Shown: positions 34,964 through 45,503 of the stretch, one piece after another
Layout of the letters: every line of letters starts with the position of its first letter
How positions within the stretch are numbered: position 1 is the first letter of the stretch
Assembly (NCBI RefSeq): GCF_019597925.1
Contig: NZ_CP080442.1
Location: forward strand, 1,033,001 to 1,097,000
Source: [Clostridium] scindens
GTDB taxonomy: Bacteria; Bacillota; Clostridia; Lachnospirales; Lachnospiraceae
DNA length: 64,000 nt
Direction: 5' to 3'
The notes under the pieces: model-generated
Databases searched by the model: none
What the model was told of the DNA's origin: nothing
The model's input: the letters and a program-made list of their open reading frames with translations, nothing else
Program-made: the position numbers and the translations under genes

Positions 34964-37181
34964 TATCATTATTGACATAACACATGAAAAACTGGATAAA
35001 GTATTCCAATACAGCATCCCCTCCCATCTTGAGGGGATGCTTAAGGTTGGCACGGAAGTCGTGGTGCCTTTTGGAAGAGGCAATAAAGAGACGAAGGGTT
35101 ACGTGACCGGATTCTCCAGGGAAGCCGGGTATGATGTATCAAAGATCAAGCCGGTTGCCGGAATTGCCAAGGACAGCGTGGCGATCGAGTCTAAACTGGT
35201 GGCTTTGGCTGCCTGGATGAAGGAGTATTATGGGGGGACCATGATACAGGCGCTTAAGACGGTGATTCCCATCAAGCGTACGGAGCGTGTCAAAGAAAAG
35301 AGGAGGATCCGCCTGCTGCTTGATGAAGAGGCTGGGAAAAAGATGCTGGATGTCTGCCTTCATAAGAATCAGAAGGCCAGAGCCAGGCTTTTGGCGGCAT
35401 TATTGGATGAGCCGGAGCAGGAGTACGAACTTTTGACCAGGAAGCTGAATATCACCAGGGCAGTGGTAAGAGCGCTGGAGGAGCAGAAGATCGTGGCGCT
35501 TGAATCGGAGCAGGTATTCCGCAATCCCGTAAAGCATAGAGTGCGGGAAAGGGAAGAAGTCAGGCTTACGGATGAGCAGCGGCATGCCATCGGCGTATTC
35601 TGGGATGACTATAGACAGGGAAAGCGGGAAAACTATCTTGTATATGGGGTTACCGGAAGCGGGAAGACGGAAGTCTATATGGAGATGATTGACAGAGTGC
35701 TGAAGGAAGGCGGGCAGGCCATCGTCCTGATCCCGGAGATTGCCCTTACGTATCAGACGGTCATGCGGTTCTATGGGAAGTTTGGCGACCGGGTGTCCAT
35801 CTTGAATTCCAGGATGTCCCAGGGAGAGCGGTTTGACCAGATGGAACGGGTGAAGGCAGGAGAGGTTGACGTAATGATTGGCCCGCGCTCTGCCTTATTT
35901 ACGCCATTTCCCAATCTGGGACTGATCGTCATTGATGAAGAACATGAGACGACCTATAAAAGCGAGCAGGTTCCCAGATATCATGCCAGGGAGACTGCCA
36001 TGATGCGGGGAAAGATGGAAGGCGCAAGCGTGGTGCTGGGCTCGGCCACTCCGTCGCTGGAAGCCTTCTATGGCTGCAAGAGGGGACGCATCAAGATGCT
36101 GGAACTTAAAAACAGGGCTACGCTCCAGGAATTGCCTGAGGTATATGTAGAAGACATGCGCAAGGAGATGAAGGCAGGCAATCGTTCGATTTTAAGCGAC
36201 CATCTGAAAGAACTGATGGAGGAGCGGCTGGAGAAAAAGGAGCAGATCATGCTTTTTTTGAACCGAAGAGGATATGCGGGCTTTGTTTCTTGCAGAGCCT
36301 GCGGATATGTAGTAAAATGTCCTCATTGCGACGTATCCTTATCGGCGCATAAGAATGGGAAGATGGTCTGCCACTACTGCGGATACGAAGAACCCCAAGT
36401 CAATCTGTGTCCTTCCTGCGGCTCACCATATATCGGGGGCTTCAAGGCCGGCACCCAGCAGATTGAAGAACTGGTGAAGCGGCAATTTCCAAGTGCCAGG
36501 GTCCTCCGGATGGACATGGATACCACAAAGGCCAAGGATGGCCATGAAAAGATCCTGGAGACTTTCGCTAATGAAGAGGCTGATATTCTGATTGGTACCC
36601 AGATGATCGTCAAGGGCCATGACTTTCCCAATGTTACTTTGGTTGGAATCCTGGCAGCGGATATGTCTTTGTATTCCAATGATTACCGGGCAGGCGAGCG
36701 GACATTCCAGCTTCTGACCCAGGCGGCCGGAAGGGCCGGAAGAGGAAGCAGCAAAGGGGAAGTCATAATCCAGACCTACAGCCCGCAGCACTACAGCATC
36801 CAGATGGCAGCAGCCCAGGATTACGAAGGATTCTATAAAGAAGAGATGGATTACCGGGAATTAATGGGGTATCCGCCGGTGGAACAGCTGCTTGCGGTGC
36901 TGATGACAGGGCCGGATGAAGGCATGCTTGAGACGGCTGCCAGATATTTAAAGGAATTCGCGCAGCTTGCGGATAAGGATAAGGAACTTCAGATAATCGG
37001 CCCGGCCAGCCCCTATGTGGCAAAGGTGAGCGATGTCTACCGGAGAGTGCTCTACTTAAAAGGCGGGAACTATAAAAGGCTGGTAGAGGCGAAGAACCGG
37101 ATGGAGCAGTATATAGAAATCAATAAAGGATTTCAGTCGCTGAGAATTCAGTTCGACTTTAATCCCATGAATGTATTTTAG
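34953..37181 (+). CDS. priA: Primosomal helicase PriA
   Basis: Restarts stalled replication forks by reloading the replisome. 742 residues: 3'-OH binding domain at the N terminus, DEAD-like helicase core with GVTGSGKTE near 232 and DEEH near 328, eight zinc-binding cysteines between about 447 and 492 ([24 protein letters not shown]), and the C-terminal helicase lobe with QAAGRAGRG. Start ATG 34953 lies inside murE. It leads the conserved Firmicute series priA-def-fmt. Confidence 0.95.
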   Translation: MYADIIIDITHEKLDKVFQYSIPSHLEGMLKVGTEVVVPFGRGNKETKGYVTGFSREAGYDVSKIKPVAGIAKDSVAIESKLVALAAWMKEYYGGTMIQALKTVIPIKRTERVKEKRRIRLLLDEEAGKKMLDVCLHKNQKARARLLAALLDEPEQEYELLTRKLNITRAVVRALEEQKIVALESEQVFRNPVKHRVREREEVRLTDEQRHAIGVFWDDYRQGKRENYLVYGVTGSGKTEVYMEMIDRVLKEGGQAIVLIPEIALTYQTVMRFYGKFGDRVSILNSRMSQGERFDQMERVKAGEVDVMIGPRSALFTPFPNLGLIVIDEEHETTYKSEQVPRYHARETAMMRGKMEGASVVLGSATPSLEAFYGCKRGRIKMLELKNRATLQELPEVYVEDMRKEMKAGNRSILSDHLKELMEERLEKKEQIMLFLNRRGYAGFVSCRACGYVVKCPHCDVSLSAHKNGKMVCHYCGYEEPQVNLCPSCGSPYIGGFKAGTQQIEELVKRQFPSARVLRMDMDTTKAKDGHEKILETFANEEADILIGTQMIVKGHDFPNVTLVGILAADMSLYSNDYRAGERTFQLLTQAAGRAGRGSSKGEVIIQTYSPQHYSIQMAAAQDYEGFYKEEMDYRELMGYPPVEQLLAVLMTGPDEGMLETAARYLKEFAQLADKDKELQIIGPASPYVAKVSDVYRRVLYLKGGNYKRLVEAKNRMEQYIEINKGFQSLRIQFDFNPMNVF

Positions 37182-37194
37182 AGGAGAGAAGCGT

Positions 37195-37668
37195 ATGGCA
37201 ACGAGAAAGATCAGAGAAATCGGAGACGAGGTTTTGACAAAACCATGCAAGGAAGTAACGAAGATCACATTAAGGACCAAAGTACTCATCAATGACATGC
37301 TGGATACTATGTATGAGGCGCTTGGCGTAGGATTGGCAGCGCCGCAGGTGGGCGTGCTTAAAAGAATCGTGGTAATCGATGTGGGGGAAGGCCCCATTGT
37401 GCTCATTAATCCAGAGATTATAGAGACCTCCGGCGAGCAGTCCGGGGAAGAAGGGTGCCTGAGCGTGCCTGGCAAGTCAGGCCTGGTGACGCGCCCGGAT
37501 TATGTGAAGGTGCGGGCACTGAATGAAGACATGGAAGAGATTGAATTAGAGGGCGAAGGACTTCTTGCGAGAGCATTCTGTCATGAGATCGACCATCTGG
37601 ATGGAAAGATGTATGTCGATCTGGTAGAAGGAGAATTGCACGACGTGAATTATGAGGAGGAAGCATAG
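37195..37668 (+). CDS. def: Peptide deformylase
   Basis: Removes the formyl group from nascent proteins. 157 residues with the three metal-site motifs: [10 protein letters not shown] near 44-53, EGCLSVPG (Cys88) and HEIDHLDG (His130, His134). ATG 37195 has GAGGAGAG upstream; the frame opening at 37171 overlaps priA and has no ribosome site. The next gene, fmt, begins directly after its stop codon, the usual pairing of formylation with deformylation. Confidence 0.95.
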   Translation: MATRKIREIGDEVLTKPCKEVTKITLRTKVLINDMLDTMYEALGVGLAAPQVGVLKRIVVIDVGEGPIVLINPEIIETSGEQSGEEGCLSVPGKSGLVTRPDYVKVRALNEDMEEIELEGEGLLARAFCHEIDHLDGKMYVDLVEGELHDVNYEEEA

Positions 37669-38607
37669 ATGAAGGTCATATTCATGGGTACGCCGGAGTT
37701 TTCTGTCGGGACGTTAAAAGCCCTGATAGAGGCCGGACATGAGGTGGTGCTGGCAGTCACGCAGCCGGATAAGCCAAAAGGAAGAGGCGGCAGGATGCAG
37801 TATCCGCCGGTGAAGGAGATGGCGCTGGAGTATGGGATTCCAGTATTCCAGCCTAAAAAGATCCGTGCGCCGGAGTGCGTAGAAGAACTTCGGAAATATG
37901 AGGCGGATATCATGGTAGTCATTGCCTTTGGACAGATTCTTCCGAAAGAGATTCTTGAGATGACGCCTTATGGCTGCGTCAACGTTCATGCGTCCCTCCT
38001 GCCCAAGTACAGAGGGGCCGCGCCGATCCAATGGGCAGTCATCAATGGGGAGAAGGTCTCCGGGGTGACTACGATGCAGATGGATGAAGGACTGGATACC
38101 GGAGATATGCTTTTAAAAGAAGAAGTGATGCTGGACGAAAAAGAGACCGGAGGAAGCCTGCATGATAAACTGGCTGAGGCAGGCGCCAAACTCTGCGTGC
38201 GCACCTTAAAAGCGCTGGAAGATGGAAGCGCCGTGAGAGAGAAGCAGGGAGAAAGCCCCACAGAATATGCCAGAATGCTGACTAAGGAACTGGGCTGCAT
38301 CGACTGGACTAAAGACGCCGCCTCCATCGAACGTCTGGTCAGAGGCTTGAATCCGTGGCCCAGCGCTTATACGGACTGGAATGGAAAAGTCATGAAGATC
38401 TGGGAGGCAAAAGACATGGAAGGCGAGACAGGCAAGGCTCCCGGAACCATCGTCAAGATAGAAAAAGACGGATTCCTGGTGCAGGCAGGAGCGGGACTAC
38501 TGAAAATCCTGGAACTGCAGATCCCAGGCAAGAAGCGGATGAAGGCAGACGCGTTTCTGAGAGGCTATCAGGTGGAAGAAGGGACGATGCTGGCCTCCAA
38601 TATCTGA
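37669..38607 (+). CDS. fmt: Methionyl-tRNA formyltransferase
   Basis: Formylates initiator Met-tRNA with 10-formyl-THF. 312 residues; start MKVIFMGTPEFSVGTL and the formyl-transfer motif VNVHASLLPKYRGAAPIQWA near 104-123, where Asn, His and the later Asp are catalytic. The C-terminal tRNA-binding domain begins around 205. Its ATG abuts the def stop with zero spacing, with GAGGAGGAA as ribosome site inside def. Confidence 0.95.
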   Translation: MKVIFMGTPEFSVGTLKALIEAGHEVVLAVTQPDKPKGRGGRMQYPPVKEMALEYGIPVFQPKKIRAPECVEELRKYEADIMVVIAFGQILPKEILEMTPYGCVNVHASLLPKYRGAAPIQWAVINGEKVSGVTTMQMDEGLDTGDMLLKEEVMLDEKETGGSLHDKLAEAGAKLCVRTLKALEDGSAVREKQGESPTEYARMLTKELGCIDWTKDAASIERLVRGLNPWPSAYTDWNGKVMKIWEAKDMEGETGKAPGTIVKIEKDGFLVQAGAGLLKILELQIPGKKRMKADAFLRGYQVEEGTMLASNI

Positions 38608-38710
38608 GGAAATCATTAATAATTGTTAAATTTGTATGAAAAGACGTTTTTTTGTCGGGTTTTCATATATAATAACAAATATATTTTTAAAAGCAGGAGG
38701 CGTATAAAGT

Positions 38711-39412
38711 ATGTATTATCCTATGTTTTTTGAACCAACATATATGCTGGTCATTATAGGCGTGATCATCTGTCTGTTGGCTTCTTCCAGGATGAAGTCG
38801 ACATTTAATAAATACTCCCGTGTCAGGAACCATTCCGGCATGACGGGAAGAGAAGCAGCAGAACAGGTCTTAAGAGGGGCCGGCATCTATGATGTAAGAG
38901 TCGAGCATATTTCCGGAGATCTGACAGACCACTATGATCCGAGGACCAAGGTGCTGCGGCTGTCGGATGCTACCTATAATTCTACATCCGTGGCAGCGGT
39001 GGGAGTTGCGGCACATGAGTGCGGGCATGCGATCCAGCACGCCACAGGGTACGCGCCGCTTAAGATCCGCGGGGCGCTGGTGCCAGTGGCGAACTTTGGA
39101 AGCACGATAGCATGGCCGTTGATCCTGATCGGCCTGCTTTTTAGCAGCCAGTCATCCATGCTGTTTTTGAATCTGGGAATCATAGCCTTTTCTTTGGCAG
39201 TATTATTCCAGATCGTCACCCTGCCGGTGGAGTTCAATGCGTCCAGCAGGGCCATACGCATATTGGGCAGCAGCGGCATGTTATATGAGGATGAAGTAGA
39301 TGCTACGAAAAAGGTGCTCTCTGCGGCGGCTCTGACGTATGTGGCAGGCGCAGCCTCTGCAATCCTGCAGCTTCTGCGTATCATACTGCTGGCCAACAGC
39401 AGAAGGGATTAG
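38711..39412 (+). CDS. Zinc metallopeptidase, YugP family
   Basis: Membrane-bound putative zinc protease, 233 residues. One hydrophobic helix at the N terminus (10-25), the HECGH zinc motif at 102-106, then two to three hydrophobic helices (about 125-150, 155-170, 200-225). YugP homologs sit next to fmt and rsmB in many Firmicutes; physiological substrate unknown. It is separated from fmt by about 100 AT-rich bases that may hold a weak promoter, and followed 14 bases later by rsmB. Confidence 0.9.
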   Translation: MYYPMFFEPTYMLVIIGVIICLLASSRMKSTFNKYSRVRNHSGMTGREAAEQVLRGAGIYDVRVEHISGDLTDHYDPRTKVLRLSDATYNSTSVAAVGVAAHECGHAIQHATGYAPLKIRGALVPVANFGSTIAWPLILIGLLFSSQSSMLFLNLGIIAFSLAVLFQIVTLPVEFNASSRAIRILGSSGMLYEDEVDATKKVLSAAALTYVAGAASAILQLLRIILLANSRRD

Positions 39413-39426
39413 ATGGAGGAAGAAGA

Positions 39427-40737
39427 ATGGCAGCATCTGTAAACGGGCGCGAACTCGTGCTTGATATACTGCTTCAGATCACAAGAGACGGGGAATATAG
39501 TCATATTGCCCTTAAGAATGTTCTTGATAAATATCAGTATCTTGATAAGAAAGAGCGTGCATTTATCACGAGAGTGGTAAATGGCACGCTTGAACATATG
39601 ATAGAAATCGACTATATCATTAATCAATTTTCCAAAGTTAAGGTTCAGAAAATGAAGCCTGTCATCAGGACGATCATACGCAGCGCGGTATACCAGTTAA
39701 AATATATGGATAGCGTGCCGGATTCCGCTGTCTTAAACGAGGCAGTAAAACTTGCTTCAAAACGTGGATTTTCAACGTTGAAAGGATTTGTAAACGGGGT
39801 GTTAAGGAGCATAAGCCGCAATCTGGCAAATGTCGCGTATCCCCCCGAGGAAGACCGGCTTGCGTGGATGGAGGTCCGCTACAGCCTGCCCCAGTGGATC
39901 CTAAAGCAGTGGCTTGCATCGTATGATGAAGAGACGGTGAAGAGGATGGCAGAAGATTTCCTGAAAGAGAAGCCCATAACGGTAAGGTGCAATCTGGAAA
40001 AGATTACGAAAGAAGAACTGCTCAGACTGCTGAAAGAAGAAGGCGTTACGGTGGAAGAGGAGCCAGATGTCCCTTATGTGCTATACTTATCGGGATATGA
40101 CCATCTGGCAGGATTAAATAGCTTCCGACAGGGATACTACCAAGTACAGGATATCAGTTCGATGCAGGTAGCCCAGTGGGCAGCGCCTGAGACGGACGAT
40201 TATATTATTGACGTGTGCGCGGCGCCGGGGGGAAAGGCCATCCATCTGGCGGAGATGCTGGCGGAAACCGGTCATGTGGAAGCCAGGGATCTGACGGAGT
40301 ATAAGGTAGGGCTGATCCGGGAGAATATCTTAAGGAGCGGCCTTCATAATATAGAAGCAGTCCGTAAGGATGCCACGGTTCAAGATGAATCATCCATTAG
40401 AAAAGCAGATATCGTCATAGCCGATCTGCCATGTTCTGGCCTGGGCGTGCTGGGGAAAAAGCCGGATCTGAAGAGCCGGATGACAGAAGAGATGCAGAAG
40501 GAATTGGCATTGCTGCAGCGCAGCATGCTAAGAGTCGTTAAGGAGTATGTAAAGCCTGGCGGAAAACTTCTATACAGCACTTGCACGATCAGCAGAGACG
40601 AGAATGAAGAGAATGCAAGATGGTTAACGGAAATAGATCCGAAGTTCCGCCTGATCCGCCAGAAGCAGATGCTTCCGGGAAGGGATCCGGGGGATGGATT
40701 CTATATCGCCATGTTCCAGAGGGAGAATCATGAGTAA
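39427..40737 (+). CDS. rsmB: 16S rRNA m5C967 methyltransferase
   Basis: Methylates C967 of 16S rRNA with SAM. 436 residues: N-terminal NusB-like domain (1-130), SAM-binding motif DVCAAPGGKAIHLAE near 259-273, DLPCSGLGV near 333 (Cys-containing motif IV) and STCTIS near 382 (catalytic Cys motif VI). ATG 39427 has GGAGGAAG upstream. Its stop lies within the first codons of rlmN, so the two rRNA-modifying enzymes are coupled. Confidence 0.94.
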   Translation: MAASVNGRELVLDILLQITRDGEYSHIALKNVLDKYQYLDKKERAFITRVVNGTLEHMIEIDYIINQFSKVKVQKMKPVIRTIIRSAVYQLKYMDSVPDSAVLNEAVKLASKRGFSTLKGFVNGVLRSISRNLANVAYPPEEDRLAWMEVRYSLPQWILKQWLASYDEETVKRMAEDFLKEKPITVRCNLEKITKEELLRLLKEEGVTVEEEPDVPYVLYLSGYDHLAGLNSFRQGYYQVQDISSMQVAQWAAPETDDYIIDVCAAPGGKAIHLAEMLAETGHVEARDLTEYKVGLIRENILRSGLHNIEAVRKDATVQDESSIRKADIVIADLPCSGLGVLGKKPDLKSRMTEEMQKELALLQRSMLRVVKEYVKPGGKLLYSTCTISRDENEENARWLTEIDPKFRLIRQKQMLPGRDPGDGFYIAMFQRENHE

Positions 40738-41800
40738 GAAAGATATATGCTCTTATAGTTTTGAAGAATTGAAAGAAGAGATCGCACGGATTGGAGAGAA
40801 GGCTTTCCGCAGCACTCAGATCTATGAATGGCTGCATGTAAAACTCGCAGAGAGCTTTGATGAGATGACCAACCTCTCAAAGGCGCTTCGGGAAAAGTTG
40901 AAGGAAGAGTATGAGATCGCGAAAGTCAAGATGATTGACCATCAGGTTTCCAAGGTAGATCCTACAGAAAAGTTCCTGTTCGAATTGTGCGACGGCAATA
41001 TGATCGAGAGCGTGCTGATGAAGTATAACTATGGCAATTCCGTATGCATCTCGTCTCAGGCCGGATGCCGCATGGGATGCCGGTTCTGCGCCTCCACCAT
41101 CGGAGGGCTGGAAAGAAGCCTGGCGCCTTCCGAGATGCTCAGGCAGATCTATCAGATTCAGAAGATGACGGGAGAGCGGGTATCCAACGTAGTTGTCATG
41201 GGCACTGGGGAGCCGCTGGATAATTATGATAACTTCGTGAAATTCATCCATATGCTGAGCGATGAGCATGGACTACATATCAGCCAGCGCAACATCACAG
41301 CCTCCACCTGCGGCATTGTTCCGAATATGAAGAGGCTTGCGGATGAAGGCCTTCAGATTACGCTTGCCCTCTCCTTGCATGGATCGACGCAGGAGAAGCG
41401 TAAGAAGCTGATGCCGGTGGCAAACCGATACGAACTTCCGGAAGTCCTGGATGCCTGCGATTACTATTTTGAAAAGACGGGGAGGCGGATCACCTTTGAA
41501 TATAGTCTGGTAGAAGGCGTGAACGATCAGATAGAGGATGCCAGAGAACTGATCTTTATATTGAAGAAGCGGAATTGTCATCTGAATCTGATTCCGGTGA
41601 ATCCGATCAAGGAGCGGGACTTCAAGAAGCCGGACAGGAAAAATGCCCTTGAATTCAAAAATAAACTTGAAAAAAACGGAATTAATGTTACTATAAGAAG
41701 GGAAAGAGGCTCGGATATCGACGGAGCCTGCGGCCAGCTGCGCAGACGCCATACGGCCGCGAATGAAGGAGAACCAGATGAAGATATATGCAATGACTGA
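40730..41800 (+). CDS. rlmN: 23S rRNA/tRNA adenine-C2 methyltransferase RlmN
   Basis: Radical-SAM enzyme that methylates A2503 of 23S rRNA and A37 of some tRNAs. 356 residues. The CX3CX2C cluster motif is C113-C117-C120 (CRMGCRFC). Catalytic cysteines for the methyl transfer are expected near the C terminus (GACGQL, about residue 335) and are present. I choose ATG 40730 (ribosome site GAGGGAG), overlapping rsmB by eight bases; the 40694 frame start is not supported. It overlaps the phosphatase gene by 23 bases. Confidence 0.95.
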   Translation: MSKKDICSYSFEELKEEIARIGEKAFRSTQIYEWLHVKLAESFDEMTNLSKALREKLKEEYEIAKVKMIDHQVSKVDPTEKFLFELCDGNMIESVLMKYNYGNSVCISSQAGCRMGCRFCASTIGGLERSLAPSEMLRQIYQIQKMTGERVSNVVVMGTGEPLDNYDNFVKFIHMLSDEHGLHISQRNITASTCGIVPNMKRLADEGLQITLALSLHGSTQEKRKKLMPVANRYELPEVLDACDYYFEKTGRRITFEYSLVEGVNDQIEDARELIFILKKRNCHLNLIPVNPIKERDFKKPDRKNALEFKNKLEKNGINVTIRRERGSDIDGACGQLRRRHTAANEGEPDEDICND

Positions 41801-42521
41801 TGTTGGGAGAAAACGCGAGATAAACCAGGACTACGTATATGTGACGGATAAGCCCATCGGGCCATTCCCGAATCTCCTTGCGGTTGCCGATGGAATGGGC
41901 GGCCACAAGGCTGGAGACTTCGCGTCCAAATATACGGTGAAGGTATTGCGGGAAGAATTAGAGGATACGCCTTTGGATAAGCCGGAGGAGATCTTGCGCA
42001 ACGTCGTTGGCATTGCAAATCATAAGCTGATTGAGGCAGCATCCACAGACATTAAGCTGGAAGGGATGGGCACGACACTGGTAGTAGCCACTGTGGTAGG
42101 CAATACGCTTTATTTTGCCAATGTGGGAGACAGCAGGCTCTATCTGATCAACGATAAGATCCGGCAGATCTCCAAGGATCATTCCCTGGTAGAGGAAATG
42201 GTAAGGCTTGGAGGCATCAAGGCCGAAGAGGCCAAGAATCACCCGGATAAGAATATTATAACGCGTGCCATTGGAGTCAAGGAAGATGTGGAGGCAGACA
42301 TCTATGAATACCGCTTGAAAAAGGGGGATGTCATTTTGATGTGTACCGATGGGCTCAGCAACATGGTGGAAGATGAAGATATGTTCGATATCGTCAAGGG
42401 TTCCCGGGATGTGGTAGAGGCAGTACAGATGTTGATCGAGAAGGCAAATAGCAATGGCGGGAGAGATAACATAGGGGTTGTTATAGCGGAGCCACTTGCG
42501 GATGAGGTGAGTATATGGTAA
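41778..42521 (+). CDS. PP2C-type Ser/Thr phosphatase (Stp/PrpC)
   Basis: Dephosphorylates targets of the PASTA kinase encoded next. 247 residues; PP2C metal motifs DVGRKREINQDY near 8-19, VADGMGGHKAGD near 36-47, CTDGLSN near 190 and DNIGVV near 233. ATG 41778 has GAAGGAG behind it; the longer 41763 frame is unlikely. It lies within the end of rlmN and overlaps the kinase gene by seven bases, the standard Firmicute pairing. Confidence 0.93.
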   Translation: MKIYAMTDVGRKREINQDYVYVTDKPIGPFPNLLAVADGMGGHKAGDFASKYTVKVLREELEDTPLDKPEEILRNVVGIANHKLIEAASTDIKLEGMGTTLVVATVVGNTLYFANVGDSRLYLINDKIRQISKDHSLVEEMVRLGGIKAEEAKNHPDKNIITRAIGVKEDVEADIYEYRLKKGDVILMCTDGLSNMVEDEDMFDIVKGSRDVVEAVQMLIEKANSNGGRDNIGVVIAEPLADEVSIW

Positions 42522-44593
42522 AAGATGGTATTTTTCTTGGTAAAAGGTATGAAGTGTTAAGTAAGATTGGAGCAGGGGGGATGGCCGATGTCTATAAAGG
42601 CAAAGACCATATGCTCAATCGTTACGTGGCAATCAAGGTCCTGAAAAAGGAATTTAAGGAAGACGAGAATTTTGTGCGCAAATTCCGTTCTGAGGCCCAG
42701 GCGGCAGCCGGGCTGATACACCCTAATGTGGTAAATGTGTATGACGTTGGGGAAGACCGCGGGCTTTACTACATGGTTATGGAACTCGTGGAAGGAATTA
42801 CGCTCAAGGAATATATAGATAAGAAGGGAAGGCTTTCCCATAAGGAAACTATAAGCATCGCGATCCAGATGTGTACGGGGATCGGCGTAGCCCACGCGGC
42901 CAATATCATCCACAGAGATATCAAGCCGCAGAACATCATCATATCAAAAGACGGCAAGGTAAAGGTAACGGACTTTGGCATTGCCAAGGCAACGACATCC
43001 AATACGATCAGTTCCAATGCAATGGGCTCTGTGCATTATACCTCTCCGGAGCAGGCAAGAGGCGGATTCAGCGATCAGAAGAGCGATATCTACTCAATCG
43101 GCATTACCCTGTATGAGATGGTAACGGGGCAAGTGCCTTTTGACGGCGACTCTACCGTTTCCGTAGCAATCAAGCATCTGCAGGAGGAGATTACCCCTCC
43201 GTCAGAGATCGTGCCGGATATACCGTACAGCCTGGAGCAGATTATATTGAAATGTACCCAGAAGAACGGGGAGAGAAGATACAAGAATACGGATGAGCTG
43301 ATTCAGGACTTAAAACGCTCGCTGGTAGACCCGGACGGCGATTTTGTCATAATTCCGCCCCTGGGCAATGCGGATACGGTTATTATTACAGATGAAGAAT
43401 TGGATGATATCCGCAGTTCTTATGATGAAGAAGACGATTTTGACGAGTATGACGAAGATGAATACGGCGACGAAGAGGAATTTGACGAGTACGACGAAGA
43501 TGACGACGAGTACGATGAGTATGATGACGATGAGGAGTACGGCGGAAAAGGGAAGAAGGGCAAGGGTTCTGATGATGTAAACCCGCGCATGAAGAAGGTT
43601 ATGAAGATCCTGACCATCGTAGTGGCGATTATTATCGTGTTCATCCTGGTATTTGCCATTGGCAAGGCAGCCGGCATATTTAAAGGCGGATTTGGCATTG
43701 ATACGGTTGATACCGACGAGAAGGCAAAGGTGAAGGTGCCAAATGTAGTGGGAATGACGGAAGACGAGGCGAAGAAGACCCTGAACAAAAAGGGACTGGG
43801 CTTCAAAGTCGTTGCCAGAGAAGAGTCCAAGAAGTATGAGGAAGGCACGGTATCCAAGCAGAAGACGGAGGCGGGCAAGCGGGTTGCCAAGAATACGACC
43901 ATACAGGTAGTGGTAAGTTCCGGCCTTATAGGAGATGAGATCACGGTACCGGATGTCAGCAACATGAGTGAGAGCGAGGCTCAGAAGGCGCTGGAGGATG
44001 CCGGATTTGAGAAGATCACATCGGATTTTGCATACAGCGATTCCGTAGCTGAGGGGGATGTCATTGGCACAACGCCTGCGGCGAATGCCAAGGCTACCAA
44101 GGACACGGAGATTGTCATGAAGGTGAGCAAAGGCTCAGAGAAAAAGACGGTTCCGAACGTTGTAGGCCAGCAGGACGGGGATGCCCAGAATGCTATTACC
44201 GCCGCAGGATTGACGGTAGGGACGGTTACCTATGAGTATTATGATGACGTTCCGAAGGGCCAGGTAGTATCCCAGACGGTGGCAGGCGGCAAGAAGGTTG
44301 CCCCGGGTACCAGCGTAGGACTGACGATCAGCAGCGGACCGAAGCCGCCGGAGAAGATTAGCGTGCCTCCAGTGACGAATACGACGCTGGATAATGCAAG
44401 ACAGCTTTTAAGCAGTGCAGGCCTTAAGGCTGGAAATATAACCTATCAGCATAGCGATACGGTCGAGTCAGGCAATGTCATCAGCTGTAACCCAGGCGTG
44501 GGAAGCAGCGTGGATGAAGGATCGTCTGTAAGCCTGGTCGTAAGCCAGGGACCGGAGCAATCCGGTGGCGGAGAGCAGGAAGGCACCCAGTAA
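42515..44593 (+). CDS. PASTA-domain Ser/Thr kinase (PrkC/PknB type)
   Basis: Membrane kinase that senses cell-wall fragments or lipid II. 692 residues. Kinase domain 1-275: glycine loop GAGGMADVYKG at 19-29, Lys41, HRDIKPQN at 133-140, DFG at 153-155, activation loop rich in Ser/Thr up to SPEQARGG. Residues 293-342 are an extraordinary Asp/Glu/Tyr tract, followed by a basic GKGKKGKG patch. One transmembrane helix lies at about 364-386. Four PASTA repeats follow outside the cell (starting near 407, 472, 540 and 608) and a Gln/Gly-rich end. Co-transcribed with its phosphatase. The acidic tract is the only unusual part. Confidence 0.95.
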   Translation: MVKDGIFLGKRYEVLSKIGAGGMADVYKGKDHMLNRYVAIKVLKKEFKEDENFVRKFRSEAQAAAGLIHPNVVNVYDVGEDRGLYYMVMELVEGITLKEYIDKKGRLSHKETISIAIQMCTGIGVAHAANIIHRDIKPQNIIISKDGKVKVTDFGIAKATTSNTISSNAMGSVHYTSPEQARGGFSDQKSDIYSIGITLYEMVTGQVPFDGDSTVSVAIKHLQEEITPPSEIVPDIPYSLEQIILKCTQKNGERRYKNTDELIQDLKRSLVDPDGDFVIIPPLGNADTVIITDEELDDIRSSYDEEDDFDEYDEDEYGDEEEFDEYDEDDDEYDEYDDDEEYGGKGKKGKGSDDVNPRMKKVMKILTIVVAIIIVFILVFAIGKAAGIFKGGFGIDTVDTDEKAKVKVPNVVGMTEDEAKKTLNKKGLGFKVVAREESKKYEEGTVSKQKTEAGKRVAKNTTIQVVVSSGLIGDEITVPDVSNMSESEAQKALEDAGFEKITSDFAYSDSVAEGDVIGTTPAANAKATKDTEIVMKVSKGSEKKTVPNVVGQQDGDAQNAITAAGLTVGTVTYEYYDDVPKGQVVSQTVAGGKKVAPGTSVGLTISSGPKPPEKISVPPVTNTTLDNARQLLSSAGLKAGNITYQHSDTVESGNVISCNPGVGSSVDEGSSVSLVVSQGPEQSGGGEQEGTQ

Positions 44594-44624
44594 CCGAGGC
44601 CAAGGAAGCAGACAGGATAGATAT

Positions 44625-45503
44625 ATGCAAGGAAAGATAGTAAAGGGTATTGCCGGATTCTACTACGTACATGTAGTAGAATCCGGTGTTTATGAATGTA
44701 AGGCCAAGGGCGCGTTCCGCAAGGAGAAGATTAAGCCATTGGTGGGGGATAATGTAATTATTGAAGTGCTGGATGAAGCGCAGAAGACGGGAAACATCAA
44801 GGAAGTACTGAAAAGAAAGAATGAACTGGTACGTCCCGCGGTCGCCAACATCGACCAGGCGCTGGTCGTATTTGCCATCGTAAGGCCCAACCCGCATTTT
44901 AACCTGCTGGACCGTTTTCTTGTAATGATGGAAAGCAAGAAGATCCCAGTGATTCTCTGTTTTAATAAAGAGGATATCGCAACCGATCCGCAGGTGAAGG
45001 AACTAGAAGCCATCTATGAGAACTGCGGCTATCCATTGATTTTTACCAGCGCTCTGGAAGATAAGAATATTGACCAGGTGAAGGAAGTGCTAAGAGGAAA
45101 GACGACGGCCATCGCTGGTCCATCCGGGGTGGGCAAGTCATCCATCATCAATATCCTCCAGCCCGAAGCCAATATGGAGACGGGCGCAATCAGCAGCAAG
45201 ATCGAGAGGGGAAAGCATACCACCAGACATACGGAATTATTTCCGGTGGATGCGGATTCCTATATTATGGATACTCCCGGATTTAGCTCGCTGTATGTTA
45301 ATGATTTTGAAAAGGAAGAACTGAAATACTACTTCCCCGAGTTTGCAGCATATGAAGGAACGTGCAAGTTCAATGGATGCGATCATATCCATGAACCGGG
45401 CTGCGCGGTAAAGGAAGCTGTGGAGGAAGGAAAGATTCATAAAGTACGGTATCAGAATTATATAGAGATGTATGAAGAACTAAAGAATAAGAGGAGGTAT
45501 TGA
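44625..45503 (+). CDS. rsgA: Ribosome small-subunit-dependent GTPase A
   Basis: Late 30S assembly GTPase with circularly permuted motifs. 292 residues: N-terminal OB fold (1-65), G4 FNKED near 109, G1 GPSGVGKSS near 165, G3 DTPGFSS near 219, then a zinc site with Cys/His in CKFNGCDHIHEPGC near 246-259. ATG 44625 fits the family start; a frame from 44565 overlaps the kinase gene and would add an unrelated tail. Next gene starts within its stop codon. Confidence 0.94.
   Translation: MQGKIVKGIAGFYYVHVVESGVYECKAKGAFRKEKIKPLVGDNVIIEVLDEAQKTGNIKEVLKRKNELVRPAVANIDQALVVFAIVRPNPHFNLLDRFLVMMESKKIPVILCFNKEDIATDPQVKELEAIYENCGYPLIFTSALEDKNIDQVKEVLRGKTTAIAGPSGVGKSSIINILQPEANMETGAISSKIERGKHTTRHTELFPVDADSYIMDTPGFSSLYVNDFEKEELKYYFPEFAAYEGTCKFNGCDHIHEPGCAVKEAVEEGKIHKVRYQNYIEMYEELKNKRRY

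Noticed and set aside
43420..43965. A 181-residue minus-strand frame rich in Ser and Tyr
   Set aside because: It is the antisense reading of the Asp/Glu/Tyr tract and PASTA region of the kinase gene, without a ribosome site.
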